A stretch of 64,000 nucleotides of DNA from Frankia sp. QA3. GTDB lineage: Bacteria; Actinomycetota; Actinomycetes; Frankiales; Frankiaceae. Position numbers and translations under genes: made by a program. Positions 54,026-62,011 of the stretch are shown piece after piece (position 1 is the stretch's first letter; the number at the start of each line of letters is the position of its first letter). The DNA lies in the NCBI RefSeq assembly GCF_000262465.1, contig NZ_CM001489.1, forward strand, positions 1,213,781 to 1,277,780, in the 5' to 3' direction. The notes beneath the pieces are model-generated. The model searched no databases. It was not told the DNA's origin and saw only the letters and a program-made list of their open reading frames with translations.

Positions 54026-54049
54026 AATCATCTGACTTAAGCGTAGGAT
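54026..54049 (+). promoter_or_regulatory. Motif-2 site and -10-like box before the CoA-transferase
   Basis: AATCATCTGACT (54026-54037, the reverse complement of AGTCAGATGATT) is followed six bases later by TAGGAT (54044-54049), a possible -10 box. The CoA-transferase ATG is at 54173. Confidence 0.4.
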
Positions 54050-54172
54050 CGCGTCATCTTGCGATCGGGGACGAGCGGGGCGGCCCGCGGCCCGGTGGCG
54101 CCGGGCGGTTGTGGGCCGGCCTGGCCACGGCGACGGACGCCGGGGCCGGTCGCGAGCCGGGGAAGAGGAGAC

Positions 54173-55384
54173 ATGACAGGCATCATGGAAGGCATCCAGG
54201 TCGTCGAACTGGCGGCGTGGACCTTCGTACCCGCCGCCGGCGCCGTGCTCGCGGACTGGGGTGCCGACGTGATCAAGATCGAGCATCCCGAGACGGGCGA
54301 CCCGCAGCGCGGGCTGATCGCCTCCGGGATGCTCGCCGGTCTCGACGGGGTCAACCATCTCATCGAGCAGTGCAACCGCGGCAAGCGCAGCATCGGGCTC
54401 AACGTCGCGACCCCCGACGGACTCGAGCTGCTGTACAAGCTGGTGCAGGGCGCCGACGTCTTCCTCACCAACCTGCTGCCGGACTCCTGCGAGCGCCTCG
54501 GCGTCGGGGTCGACAAGATCAGACAGGCCAATCCGGACATCATCTACGCCCGCGGGCACGGGCAGGGCGCCCACGGCCCCGACGCCAACCTGGGCGGCTA
54601 CGACGTCGCCTCCTACTGGGCCCGCGGCGGGATCGCCTACGCGCTGGCGTCGCCGGAGTCCTACCCGCCGTTCATGCGCCCCGCGTTCGGCGACTACACC
54701 TCCGGGTTCAACCTGGCCGCCGGGGTGGTCGGCGCGCTGTTCCACCGCGAGCGCACCGGCACCGCCAGCACCGTCGACGTCTCGCTGCTCGCCTCGGCCA
54801 TGTGGGGCATGTCCCTCGACGTCGTCGGCTCCAAGATCCTGGGCCAGCCGACGATGCAGCGCTTCGACATCACCGAGATGCCGAACCCGCTGACGAACGT
54901 CTACCGGACCGGCGACGGCCGCTTCCTGTGGTTCTCCCTGCTGCAGGCCGACCGGCACTGGCCGGAGTTCTGCGCGGCGCTCGAGCGCCCGGACCTGCTC
55001 GCCGACCCCCGCTACGTCGACGCGAAGGTCCGCTTCGACAACCGGCGGGAGTGCATCGCGACGATCCGGGAGGCCTTTGCGGCCCACCCGCTGACCCACT
55101 GGGAGGAGCGGTTCAGCAAGATCGACGGGGTCTGGTCGGTGGTGAAGTCCCCGCTGGAGCTGCACGACGACCCGCAGGTGCAGGCCAACGGCTACGTCAC
55201 CGAGGTGACCAACGCCGCCGGCACCAGCTACGCCCTGGCCTCGAACCCGGTGCAGTACGACGACCGGGTGCCGGCGCTGAGCCCCGCGCCGGAGCACGGC
55301 GAGCACACCGAGGAGATCCTGCTCGAACTCGGCCTCGACTGGGAGCAGATCATCGCCCTGAAGGAGAAGTCGGCCATCCTCTGA
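54173..55384 (+). CDS. CaiB/BaiF (class III) CoA-transferase
   Basis: A 403-residue family III CoA-transferase. LADWGADVIKIEHPETGDP, RGKRSIGLNVATPDG and the catalytic Asp region PAFGDYTSGFNLAAG are present. It is a clear paralogue of the enzyme at 17317. GAGGAG stands just before ATG 54173. It is divergent from the importer and is followed by an acetoacetate-decarboxylase-like gene across an 18-bp repeat array. It would load CoA onto the imported acid. Confidence 0.92.
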   Translation: MTGIMEGIQVVELAAWTFVPAAGAVLADWGADVIKIEHPETGDPQRGLIASGMLAGLDGVNHLIEQCNRGKRSIGLNVATPDGLELLYKLVQGADVFLTNLLPDSCERLGVGVDKIRQANPDIIYARGHGQGAHGPDANLGGYDVASYWARGGIAYALASPESYPPFMRPAFGDYTSGFNLAAGVVGALFHRERTGTASTVDVSLLASAMWGMSLDVVGSKILGQPTMQRFDITEMPNPLTNVYRTGDGRFLWFSLLQADRHWPEFCAALERPDLLADPRYVDAKVRFDNRRECIATIREAFAAHPLTHWEERFSKIDGVWSVVKSPLELHDDPQVQANGYVTEVTNAAGTSYALASNPVQYDDRVPALSPAPEHGEHTEEILLELGLDWEQIIALKEKSAIL

Positions 55385-55401
55385 CCGTGCCGGCAGGCCC
55401 C

Positions 55402-55473
55402 GCGCCGCAGTCCGGAGATGCGCCGCAGTCTGGAGATGCGCCGCAGTCCGGAGATGCGCCGCAGTTAGGAGAA
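55402..55473. repeat. Four 18-bp tandem repeats forming a gene junction
   Basis: GCGCCGCAGTCCGGAGAT occurs at 55402, 55420, 55438 and, altered, at 55456. The last copy ends TTAGGAGAA and supplies the ribosome-binding site of the decarboxylase-like gene. Confidence 0.95.
55418..55468 (+). other. Sixteen-codon minicistron inside the repeat array
   Basis: ATG 55418 opens MRRSLEMRRSPEMRRS and stops at TAG 55466-55468. The stop lies within the Shine-Dalgarno sequence of the next gene, ten bases before its GTG 55478. It has no clear site of its own, so translation would depend on ribosomes leaving the CoA-transferase stop 34 bases earlier. Confidence 0.4.
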
Positions 55474-55477
55474 CAGC

Positions 55478-56251
55478 GTGCCCACGCAGATCGGTGACCG
55501 GCTTCGGTTCGGGCCGACGATCCTGCCCCCCGTGACCGAGGTCGAACGGCAGTCGACGGTGGTGGTCTCCTTCGTCACCACGCCGCAGGCGGCCGCCCAC
55601 CTCCTGCCGCCCTGCTTCGAGCCCGCCGAACGCCCGGTGCTCAGCGTCACCTACCAGCAACTGGAGAACGTCGACTACATGCGGGGGCGGGGCTACAACC
55701 TCGTCAACGTCTCGGTGACCGCCGTGCTGGCCACCGACGACGGCCCGCTGACCCGGGCCTGCCCGGTGGTCATCTGGGAGAACAACACGATGCCGATCAT
55801 CGCGGGCCGGGAGCTGCACGGCAACCCGAAGATCTACGGGGACGTCTCCGGCCTCACCCGCGACGGCGACACCGCCGCGTGGGACTGCCGCGAGTACGGC
55901 ACGCTGCTGCTGCGCGGCGAGATCGGCGAGCTGCGCCCGCTGCCGGCCGACCGGCTCGCCCGGGTGAACCGGGCGTCGGTGGACTCGGAGATCTTCGGCT
56001 GGAAGTCGATTCCCGGCCGCGACGCCCCGGACGCCGACTACCCGACGCTCATCCACGGCTCGACCTCGTTCGAGCAGGGCTGGAGCGGGGTGGGGCGGGT
56101 CGAGTTCGCCACGCCCACCGACGACCAGGCCCCCTACTCCGCGGTGGTGCTGCGGGCGCTGGCCGCGGTTCCGCAGGTCCAGCCGCGCCCGGCGTTCGTC
56201 GGCGTCGGCACCGCGAAGCTGTTTCGCAACCGGACCGAGCGGCTCGCCTGA
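55478..56251 (+). CDS. Acetoacetate-decarboxylase-family protein
   Basis: A 257-residue ADC-fold protein. The segment IIAGRELHGNPKIYGDV holds the family lysine in N-P-K, and the preceding E in GREL is also conserved. Members include acetoacetate decarboxylase and Schiff-base aldolase-dehydratases. GTG 55478 has AGGAG seven bases upstream, within the last repeat unit. Its place after the CoA-transferase and before the amidohydrolase suggests cleavage or decarboxylation of a keto acid. Confidence 0.85.
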   Translation: MPTQIGDRLRFGPTILPPVTEVERQSTVVVSFVTTPQAAAHLLPPCFEPAERPVLSVTYQQLENVDYMRGRGYNLVNVSVTAVLATDDGPLTRACPVVIWENNTMPIIAGRELHGNPKIYGDVSGLTRDGDTAAWDCREYGTLLLRGEIGELRPLPADRLARVNRASVDSEIFGWKSIPGRDAPDADYPTLIHGSTSFEQGWSGVGRVEFATPTDDQAPYSAVVLRALAAVPQVQPRPAFVGVGTAKLFRNRTERLA

Positions 56252-56326
56252 GCGGCCGGCGGCCCCGGCCGGCCGGCGGCCGGGCCCGGCTCGGTCTCGC
56301 GCCGACCGGCCGCCACCCGACGCACC

Positions 56327-56376
56327 GCGGCCCCCGTCTCCGCCCCTTGGGTTCCAGGGATGGAGACGGGGGCCGC
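56327..56376. terminator. Hairpin terminator between convergent genes
   Basis: GCGGCCCCCGTCTCC at 56327-56341 pairs exactly with GGAGACGGGGGCCGC at 56362-56376 around a 20-base loop. It separates the decarboxylase-like gene (plus) and the amidohydrolase gene (minus) and could serve both. Confidence 0.83.
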
Positions 56377-56390
56377 CTGTGTGCGTGCCG

Positions 56391-57563
56391 TCAGGAGCGC
56401 GGGAAGCGGTACAGGGTGCGCGCGTTGTCCTCGACGATCTTGGCGACCTCGTCGTCGGGGATGTCCTGCATGAGGTCGGCGGCGATCTTACGGCTGTTGG
56501 GCCAGGTGGAGTCGGAGTGCGGGTAGTCGATCTCCAGCATGATCCGGTCGATGCCGATCTCGTGCCGGTTGCGCAGACCGCTCTTGTCCTCGATGAAGCA
56601 GCCCCAGAAGTGCTTGCGGAACAGGTCGGACGGCCGGGTGTCGAAGTCGATGTCCTTCTGGTACCAGCGGTGCTTCTCCCAGGTCTGGTCGCAGCGCTCC
56701 AGGATGTAGGGCAGCCAGCCGATGCCGCCCTCGGACAGCGCGAACTGCAGCTTGGGGTGGCGCTGCAGGACGCCGGAGAACAACAGGTCGATGGTGGTCC
56801 ACATCAGGTTGGTGGCGAACGAGGCGATCGCCACCGCGAACGGCGCGTCCGGCACGGTCATCCCGCCGGGGACGGGCTTGCTCGCCGCGAAGGAGAACCC
56901 GGGCACGAAGGATCCGGACCCGAAGTGCAGCGAGACCGACACGTCGGTCGCCTCGCAGACGTCCCACAGCGGTTCCCAGTGGTTGCTGTGGAAGGAGGGC
57001 AGGCCCAGCGGGACGGGGCTGTCCGGGAAGGACACGGTGCGCGACCCCTTGGCCGCCGCCCGCTCGACCTCGGCGACGCAGGCCGCGACGTCCCACACCG
57101 GCAGCAGCGACAGCGGGATGTAGCGGTCGGGGGCGGCGGCGCACCACTCGTCGACCATGAAGTCGTTCCAGCCCTGGATGCAGGCGAGCGCCAGCTCCTT
57201 GTCCTGCGCCCGGTGGAACACCCCGCCGGCGAAGCCGGGGAACGACGGGAAGCACAGGGCGGCGTGGACGCCGTCGAGGTCCATGTCCTTCAGCCGCGCC
57301 ACCGGGTCGTAGCAGCCGGGGATCATCTCCTCGAAGCGCATGGGGTCTAACCCCCAGTCCCGCGGCTCGCGCCCGGCGACGGCGTTGAGGCCGATCGTGG
57401 GGAACACAACGCCGTCGTAGACCCAGACGTGCTTGCCGTCCTGCTCCTCGATCCGCGGAATCCGGTCGCCGAACTTCGCCGGGAGCCGGTCCAGCCAGAC
57501 CTTGGGGTGCTCCACGAGGTGGTCATCGACGGACACGATCTGGTGAGTGTCCCGCAGCGGCAT
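56391..57563 (-). CDS. Amidohydrolase-family (ACMSD-like) metal-dependent hydrolase or decarboxylase
   Basis: A 390-residue amidohydrolase 2-type TIM-barrel protein, the counterpart of the one at 20402. The first metal motif is D-x-H (SVDDHLVEHPKVW), a later histidine is in SLHFGSGS, and the conserved aspartate is in LEIDYPHSDSTW. The N-terminal layout is the same in both (VDDH.VEHP..W versus IDCDTHVVEHYDLW). AGGAGGAG lies seven bases before ATG 57563. A palindrome lies between its promoter boxes, so it is probably repressed by a specific regulator. Confidence 0.87.
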   Translation of the reverse strand: MPLRDTHQIVSVDDHLVEHPKVWLDRLPAKFGDRIPRIEEQDGKHVWVYDGVVFPTIGLNAVAGREPRDWGLDPMRFEEMIPGCYDPVARLKDMDLDGVHAALCFPSFPGFAGGVFHRAQDKELALACIQGWNDFMVDEWCAAAPDRYIPLSLLPVWDVAACVAEVERAAAKGSRTVSFPDSPVPLGLPSFHSNHWEPLWDVCEATDVSVSLHFGSGSFVPGFSFAASKPVPGGMTVPDAPFAVAIASFATNLMWTTIDLLFSGVLQRHPKLQFALSEGGIGWLPYILERCDQTWEKHRWYQKDIDFDTRPSDLFRKHFWGCFIEDKSGLRNRHEIGIDRIMLEIDYPHSDSTWPNSRKIAADLMQDIPDDEVAKIVEDNARTLYRFPRS

Positions 57564-57581
57564 GACTTCTCCTCCTAAACG

Positions 57582-57613
57582 GATGTAACCGACGTTACAT
57601 CAGTTAGTTAATT
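57582..57613 (-). promoter_or_regulatory. Promoter with 8-4-8 palindromic operator and motif-2 site
   Basis: GATGTAAC (57582-57589) and GTTACATC (57594-57601) form a perfect inverted repeat with a four-base spacer. On the minus strand a -35 box TTAACT (57611-57606) and a -10 box TTACAT (57588-57583) stand 17 bases apart, so the palindrome fills the space between them. AGTTAGTTAATT (57602-57613) resembles motif 2. Confidence 0.6.
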
Positions 57614-57841
57614 CGGGGCCAGGTTTTCGGCGTCGGGACGGCTCGCCTGCCGGCCGAGCGTGGACGTCCGGCGGCGAGGTCGTGCCTGTGGACGCCCGGT
57701 GACGAGGCTGCGGCTGTGGGTGCGGCCGGTGGCGACCTCATGGCCCTGGATGCGCCCAGTGACCAGGTCATCGCCGCGCGCGTCGGGTCGGGTCGAGGTC
57801 GGTCGGAGGCCGGGCCGGCACACCCGTCTCCCGCTGGCTGA

Positions 57842-57871
57842 TTTACCTCAGTCGTATCCTTAAGCTATATT
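57842..57871 (+). promoter_or_regulatory. Promoter of the lipoprotein gene
   Basis: TTTACC (57842-57847) and TATATT (57866-57871) are separated by 18 bases, 80 bases before ATG 57951. The rest of the divergent gap (57614-57840) holds degenerate 33-base repeats and no convincing gene. Confidence 0.55.
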
Positions 57872-57950
57872 CCGCTGGCGCGCCGGACCTGTGTGCTGCC
57901 CGGTGCGCGTGGCCATCCGTGCAGCACGCACATGTGGGGAGGACGTTCGG

Positions 57951-59216
57951 ATGCGACCGCGTACTCGATGGCGACAGCGGGGCGTTCTTGCGCTCGGGAT
58001 GTCGGCGGCACTGATGGTCAGCGCAGCCGCCTGTGGCTCGGACGGCGGGTCCAGCCCGGGCTCGACCGACTCGGCCGCCGCGCAGTCGTTGGGCCCGTCG
58101 AAGCCCGCCACCGGCGACGAGTTGAAGATCGGCTTCATCACCGACGGCTCGGGCACGACGCTGGACAACTCCACCGAGGTGGCCGCGGCGCAGGCCGCGA
58201 CCTCCTACGTCAACGATTACCAGGGCGGGGTCGCCGGCCACCGCCTGTCGCTCACGGTCTGCGACACCAAGCAGACGCCCGCGGGCGCCACCGACTGCGC
58301 CAACCAGATGACCGCCGCCAAGGTCCCGGTCGTGCTGATGAACAACTCCGGCAACGTCACGCCGGTCTTCCGGGTGCTCAGCGCGGCCAAGGTCCCGCTC
58401 GTGCTCGACATCAACGGTGACGAGTCCACGCTCGGCGCCAAGTCCGGCGCCTACATCCTGGTCAGCCCGCTGACCGCGGCGCTGGCCGGGCCCGCCCAGG
58501 TCGCGAAGGACGCCGGGGTGAAGAAGGCCGCGATCTTCGTGCTCGACGTGCCGGGCGCGACCGGGCCGGTGAACTCGCTGGACAAGATCTTCTACGCCAA
58601 GGCCAACATCGGCCTGACGATCCAGCCGATCCCGCCGGGCACCGCGGACGCGACCCCGCAGGTGCAGACCGTGCTCGCCGGCAACCCGGAGCAGGTGAAC
58701 CTCGTCGGCGACCCGACGTTCTGCACCGGCGTGCTCAAGGCGCTCAAGACGCTGGGCTACTCGGGCAGCGTCGTCCTGCAGTCGCAGTGCGTCAGCCCGG
58801 GGGCGGCGTCCGGCATCCCCGGCGGCTACGACGGGATGAAGGTCGTCAGCGGTCAGACGACGAACGTCGACGACCCGGAGTACAAGCTGTACCTGGCGGC
58901 GATGAAGAAGTACCAGCCCGACACCGACCCGACCGCCAAGAGCCTCACCGCCGGCGGCTGGGTGGTCGTGCTCGGCTTCAGCCGGGCGATGGCCGGCCTG
59001 GCCACGCCGGTCACCCCCGCCGGGATCGAGAAGACGTTCGCGACGATGCCGAAGACCAAACTGCCCCTCGGCGGCACCGCGACCTTCCAGTGCGACGGCA
59101 GGCAGGTCTCCATCACCCCCGCGGTCTGCTCCACCGGCGGGCTCGTGCAGACCCTCGACAGCAAGGGCAAGCCGACGTCGGAGCAGCCGCTCGACGTCTC
59201 CAGCGTCCTGCCGTAG
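57951..59216 (+). CDS. Solute-binding lipoprotein of a branched-chain-type ABC importer
   Basis: A 421-residue Peripla_BP_6-type lipoprotein. The signal sequence ends at SAAAC followed by a Gly/Ser linker, and the mature domain begins ELKIGFITDGSGTTLDN. Two cysteine pairs are visible (CDTKQTPAGATDC; CDGRQVSITPAVC). GGGGAGGA lies eight bases before ATG 57951. It should deliver cargo to the fused importer at 50203-53747. It differs well from the lipoprotein at 21932, so the two importers probably carry different compounds. Confidence 0.9.
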   Translation: MRPRTRWRQRGVLALGMSAALMVSAAACGSDGGSSPGSTDSAAAQSLGPSKPATGDELKIGFITDGSGTTLDNSTEVAAAQAATSYVNDYQGGVAGHRLSLTVCDTKQTPAGATDCANQMTAAKVPVVLMNNSGNVTPVFRVLSAAKVPLVLDINGDESTLGAKSGAYILVSPLTAALAGPAQVAKDAGVKKAAIFVLDVPGATGPVNSLDKIFYAKANIGLTIQPIPPGTADATPQVQTVLAGNPEQVNLVGDPTFCTGVLKALKTLGYSGSVVLQSQCVSPGAASGIPGGYDGMKVVSGQTTNVDDPEYKLYLAAMKKYQPDTDPTAKSLTAGGWVVVLGFSRAMAGLATPVTPAGIEKTFATMPKTKLPLGGTATFQCDGRQVSITPAVCSTGGLVQTLDSKGKPTSEQPLDVSSVLP

Positions 59217-59312
59217 CCGGCCGGGCGACCTGCGCCGAGCGATGACGCCGAGGCCGGTCGGGGTGTGACGATGAGCGCCGACCGGCACGGCGGGTGGCCG
59301 AGGGAACTGCGG

Positions 59313-59350
59313 GGCGAGCGAGGGACCGCGTGGCGAGCGAGGGACCGCGT
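59313..59350. repeat. Two exact 19-bp tandem repeats, intergenic
   Basis: GGCGAGCGAGGGACCGCGT occurs twice, plus a partial third copy, just before the acyl-CoA dehydrogenase gene. The region also remains open in the dehydrogenase frame from 59294, but the family N-terminus begins at 59381. Confidence 0.9.
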
Positions 59351-59380
59351 GGCGAGCGGGGACTGGAGGGATCGAGGGAC

Positions 59381-60550
59381 ATGGATTTCGCGTTCACCGA
59401 GGACGATCGCGCGTTCGGCCGGCGGTTCGCCGAGCTGCTCGACGAGAAGCTGCCGCCGGACTGGCAGGGCTTCTTCGCCGAGGACCGCGAGGCCCTGGCC
59501 TTCACCCGCGAGTTCTGCCGCGACCTCGGCCGCGCCGGCCTGCTCACGGTGAGCTGGCCGGCGGAGTACGGCGGCCAGGGAGCCGGGCTCTGGAAGCAGA
59601 CGCTGCTGCGCGAGCTGATGACGGCCAGCGGCGAGCCGCGCGGCCCGCAGTACATGAACCTCAACTACATCGGTCCGCTGATCATGAAGTTCGGCACCGC
59701 GGAGCAGAAGGCCCGCTTCCTGCCGCCGATGGCCCGCGGGGAGGTCATCTGGACCCAGGGGTTCTCCGAGCCGGACGCCGGCTCCGACCTCGCCGCGCTG
59801 CGCACCCGCGCCGTCGACCACGGCGACCACTTCGTCGTCACCGGGCAGAAGATCTGGTCCAGCTACGCCGACTCGCCGGCGGACTGGAACCTGCTGCTCG
59901 TGCGCACGAATCCGGACGCCGGCCGGCGCCGGGGAATGTCGGTCCTGCTCGTCGACATGACCTCGCCGGGCATCACGGTGCGCCCGATCGAGAGCATGGG
60001 CGGCTGGCACGAGATCAACGAGGTCTTCTACGACGAGGTCCGGGTGCCGCGCGACTGCCTGCTCGGCCCGCTCGACGAGGGCTGGGGGGTGATCGGCTCG
60101 GGGCTGACCCTCGAACGCATCGGCATCCCCCGCTATGCCCGCGCCCAGCGCGTCGTCGAGCGATTGTGCGACCACGTCCGCGAGACCGGCCGCGCCGGCG
60201 AACCCGACGTCCGCCAGAAGCTCGCGGACCTGCGGGTGCGCTGCGAGGCGGCGAAGCTGCTGGCCTACCGGGCGATCTCGCTGGTCGCCGCCGGGGCCAA
60301 CCCGGTGGCCGAGGCCTCGACCGCCCGCATCCACGCCACGCTGCTCGAGCAGGACGTCGGGCACGTGGGCCTGGAGATCCTCGGCGCGAGCGGGCGGCTC
60401 GGTTCCCCCGCCGAGGACCACGCCCCGCTGCACGGGCTGGTCAAGCAGCAGTGGGTGCACAACATCCCGGCGACGATCGGCGCCGGGACGCTGGAGATCC
60501 AGAAGAACATCGTCGCCCAGACCGCCCTCGGTCTGCCGCGCTCACGCTAG
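59381..60550 (+). CDS. Acyl-CoA dehydrogenase
   Basis: A 389-residue acyl-CoA dehydrogenase. WPAEYGGQGAGLW, GFSEPDAGSDLAAL and GQKIWSSYAD are FAD and substrate segments, and LTLERIGIPRYARAQ contains the probable catalytic glutamate (isovaleryl-type position). ATG 59381 follows GAGGG at six bases. A second, divergent acyl-CoA dehydrogenase gene follows after 212 bases. Pairs of this kind form alpha2-beta2 enzymes in steroid side-chain degradation, and this protein would be the subunit with the catalytic base. Confidence 0.92.
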   Translation: MDFAFTEDDRAFGRRFAELLDEKLPPDWQGFFAEDREALAFTREFCRDLGRAGLLTVSWPAEYGGQGAGLWKQTLLRELMTASGEPRGPQYMNLNYIGPLIMKFGTAEQKARFLPPMARGEVIWTQGFSEPDAGSDLAALRTRAVDHGDHFVVTGQKIWSSYADSPADWNLLLVRTNPDAGRRRGMSVLLVDMTSPGITVRPIESMGGWHEINEVFYDEVRVPRDCLLGPLDEGWGVIGSGLTLERIGIPRYARAQRVVERLCDHVRETGRAGEPDVRQKLADLRVRCEAAKLLAYRAISLVAAGANPVAEASTARIHATLLEQDVGHVGLEILGASGRLGSPAEDHAPLHGLVKQQWVHNIPATIGAGTLEIQKNIVAQTALGLPRSR

Positions 60551-60576
60551 TGCAGCCGCACGGTCCCTCTCCGGAC

Positions 60577-60623
60577 GGCCCACTGGCACCGCCATCCCGC
60601 CCCGCGAGGAGGGGGTGCGCAGG
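60577..60623. repeat. Dispersed intergenic repeat, copy 2
   Basis: This copy matches 20086-20131 at roughly 39 of 46 positions, centred on CCGCCCCGCGAGGAGG. It lies in the 212-base gap between the two acyl-CoA dehydrogenase genes, just after a gene ending in TAG. Confidence 0.6.
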
Positions 60624-60762
60624 GGAACAGGTAGGCGCTCTGCCGCGCATCCGCCACTGGCGCCCGTTTCGCGACTAGCACTGGCTCCACCACGGCGCTG
60701 CGCGCGGCGCTACTACCCGCCACGGCACAAGGCCCCCGGCAACGGCAGAAGGAGGTGCGGGT

Positions 60763-61968
60763 GTGGATCTGACGTTGACCGCCGAGCAGCGCCTGCTCGC
60801 GGACACGGTGCGCGACCTGGTCGAGCGGGAGTGCCCGCCGGATCTCGTCCGCGAGATCGAGAAGTCCGAGCGGGGCTTCGGCGACGGCCACTGGAAGACG
60901 CTGGCCGACCTCGGCCTGACCGGCCTGCTGCTGGGCGAGGAGCACGGCGGCGCCGGGCAGGGCGTGCTGGACCTGGCGGTGGTCGCCGAGCAGCTCGGGT
61001 GGGGCGCGATGCCCACCCCCCTGCTGGCCTCGGCCGTGTTCGCCGCCAGCCTCATCGACCTCGCCGGCAGTGCGGCGCAGCGAGCCCGCTGGCTGCCGGC
61101 GATCGGCGCCGGCACGGCCATCGCCACCGTGGCCGTGCTGGAGCCGGGCGCCCGCGACGAGTGGGGCGCACCGGACGCCGCCCTGACCCCGCACGGCGCC
61201 GGCCACCGGCTGACCGGCACGAAGATCCTCGTCCCGTACGCGCAGGTGGCGGACGTCCTCGTCGTCGTGGTCGCTGCGGGCGCTGCGGACGGCGGGCGTG
61301 GTCTCGTGCTCGTCGACCCCGGCGCGCCCGGGGTGACCCTGCGCCGCCAGCACGACGGCGGCGGCGAGCCGGTGTTCGAGGTCGTCCTGCGCGACGTCGA
61401 GGTGGCCGCCGCGGACCTGCTCGCCGCGCCGGCCGCCGCGGACCTGCCCGCCGCGCCGGCCGTCGCCGGAGCGGCCCTGGCCACGGCGCTGGACCGGATG
61501 ACCGTGGCGAGCCTGGCCTACGCGATCGGCGGGGCCCAGCGCGCCCTGGACCTCAGCGTCGAGCATGCCCGCAGCCGCCGCCAGTTCGGCCAGCCGATCG
61601 GCGCATTCCAGTCGGTGGCGCACCGCTGCGTCGACATGTTCACCGACCTGGAGGCCTGCCGCTACCTGTGCTACCAGGCCGCCTGGAAACTCGACGCCGC
61701 CGGGCAGCTCGACGCCGCCGGGCAGCTCGACGCCGCCGGGCAGCTCGACGCTCCGGGCGGGGCCGACTTCGAGGTCGCGGCGGCGAAGTCGTTCGCCAAC
61801 GACGCGATCCGCCGGGTGTTCACCCACGCCCACCAGGTGCACGGCGCCATCGGCTTCTCCATGGAACACGACCTGCAGCTGCACTCCCGGCGGGGCAAGA
61901 CCTTCGAGTTGAGCTACGGCGGGTCGACGTGGCACCGGGAACGCGTCGCCCGCGCCCTGGATCTGTGA
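60763..61968 (+). CDS. Acyl-CoA dehydrogenase-like subunit
   Basis: A 401-residue acyl-CoA dehydrogenase-fold protein. The typical N-terminal half is present (MDLTLTAEQRLLADTVRDL, GLLLGEEHGGAGQG), but substrate-site motifs are altered (VLEPGARDEWG) and the expected glutamate position reads LDRMTVASLA. The C-terminal GGSTWHRERVA also lacks a glutamate. A repeat insert of LDAAGQ hexapeptides lies near 308-330. AGGAGG precedes GTG 60763. It may be the non-catalytic or FAD-sharing partner of the preceding dehydrogenase. Confidence 0.87.
   Translation: MDLTLTAEQRLLADTVRDLVERECPPDLVREIEKSERGFGDGHWKTLADLGLTGLLLGEEHGGAGQGVLDLAVVAEQLGWGAMPTPLLASAVFAASLIDLAGSAAQRARWLPAIGAGTAIATVAVLEPGARDEWGAPDAALTPHGAGHRLTGTKILVPYAQVADVLVVVVAAGAADGGRGLVLVDPGAPGVTLRRQHDGGGEPVFEVVLRDVEVAAADLLAAPAAADLPAAPAVAGAALATALDRMTVASLAYAIGGAQRALDLSVEHARSRRQFGQPIGAFQSVAHRCVDMFTDLEACRYLCYQAAWKLDAAGQLDAAGQLDAAGQLDAPGGADFEVAAAKSFANDAIRRVFTHAHQVHGAIGFSMEHDLQLHSRRGKTFELSYGGSTWHRERVARALDL
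61690..61758. repeat. 18-bp tandem repeats inside the dehydrogenase-like gene
   Basis: CTCGACGCCGCCGGGCAG occurs three times exactly plus a partial copy, encoding LDAAGQ between two C-terminal-domain helices. Perfect identity suggests recent expansion. Confidence 0.95.
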
Positions 61969-62011
61969 TCATCCCCGGCCGTCCGGCCGAACCATCGAGA
62001 GAGGGGCCACC

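Noticed and set aside
53894..56056. A 720-codon minus-strand frame opposite the CoA-transferase and decarboxylase-like genes
   Set aside because: It is antisense to two supported genes and has the Arg/Gly/Val composition typical of shadows.
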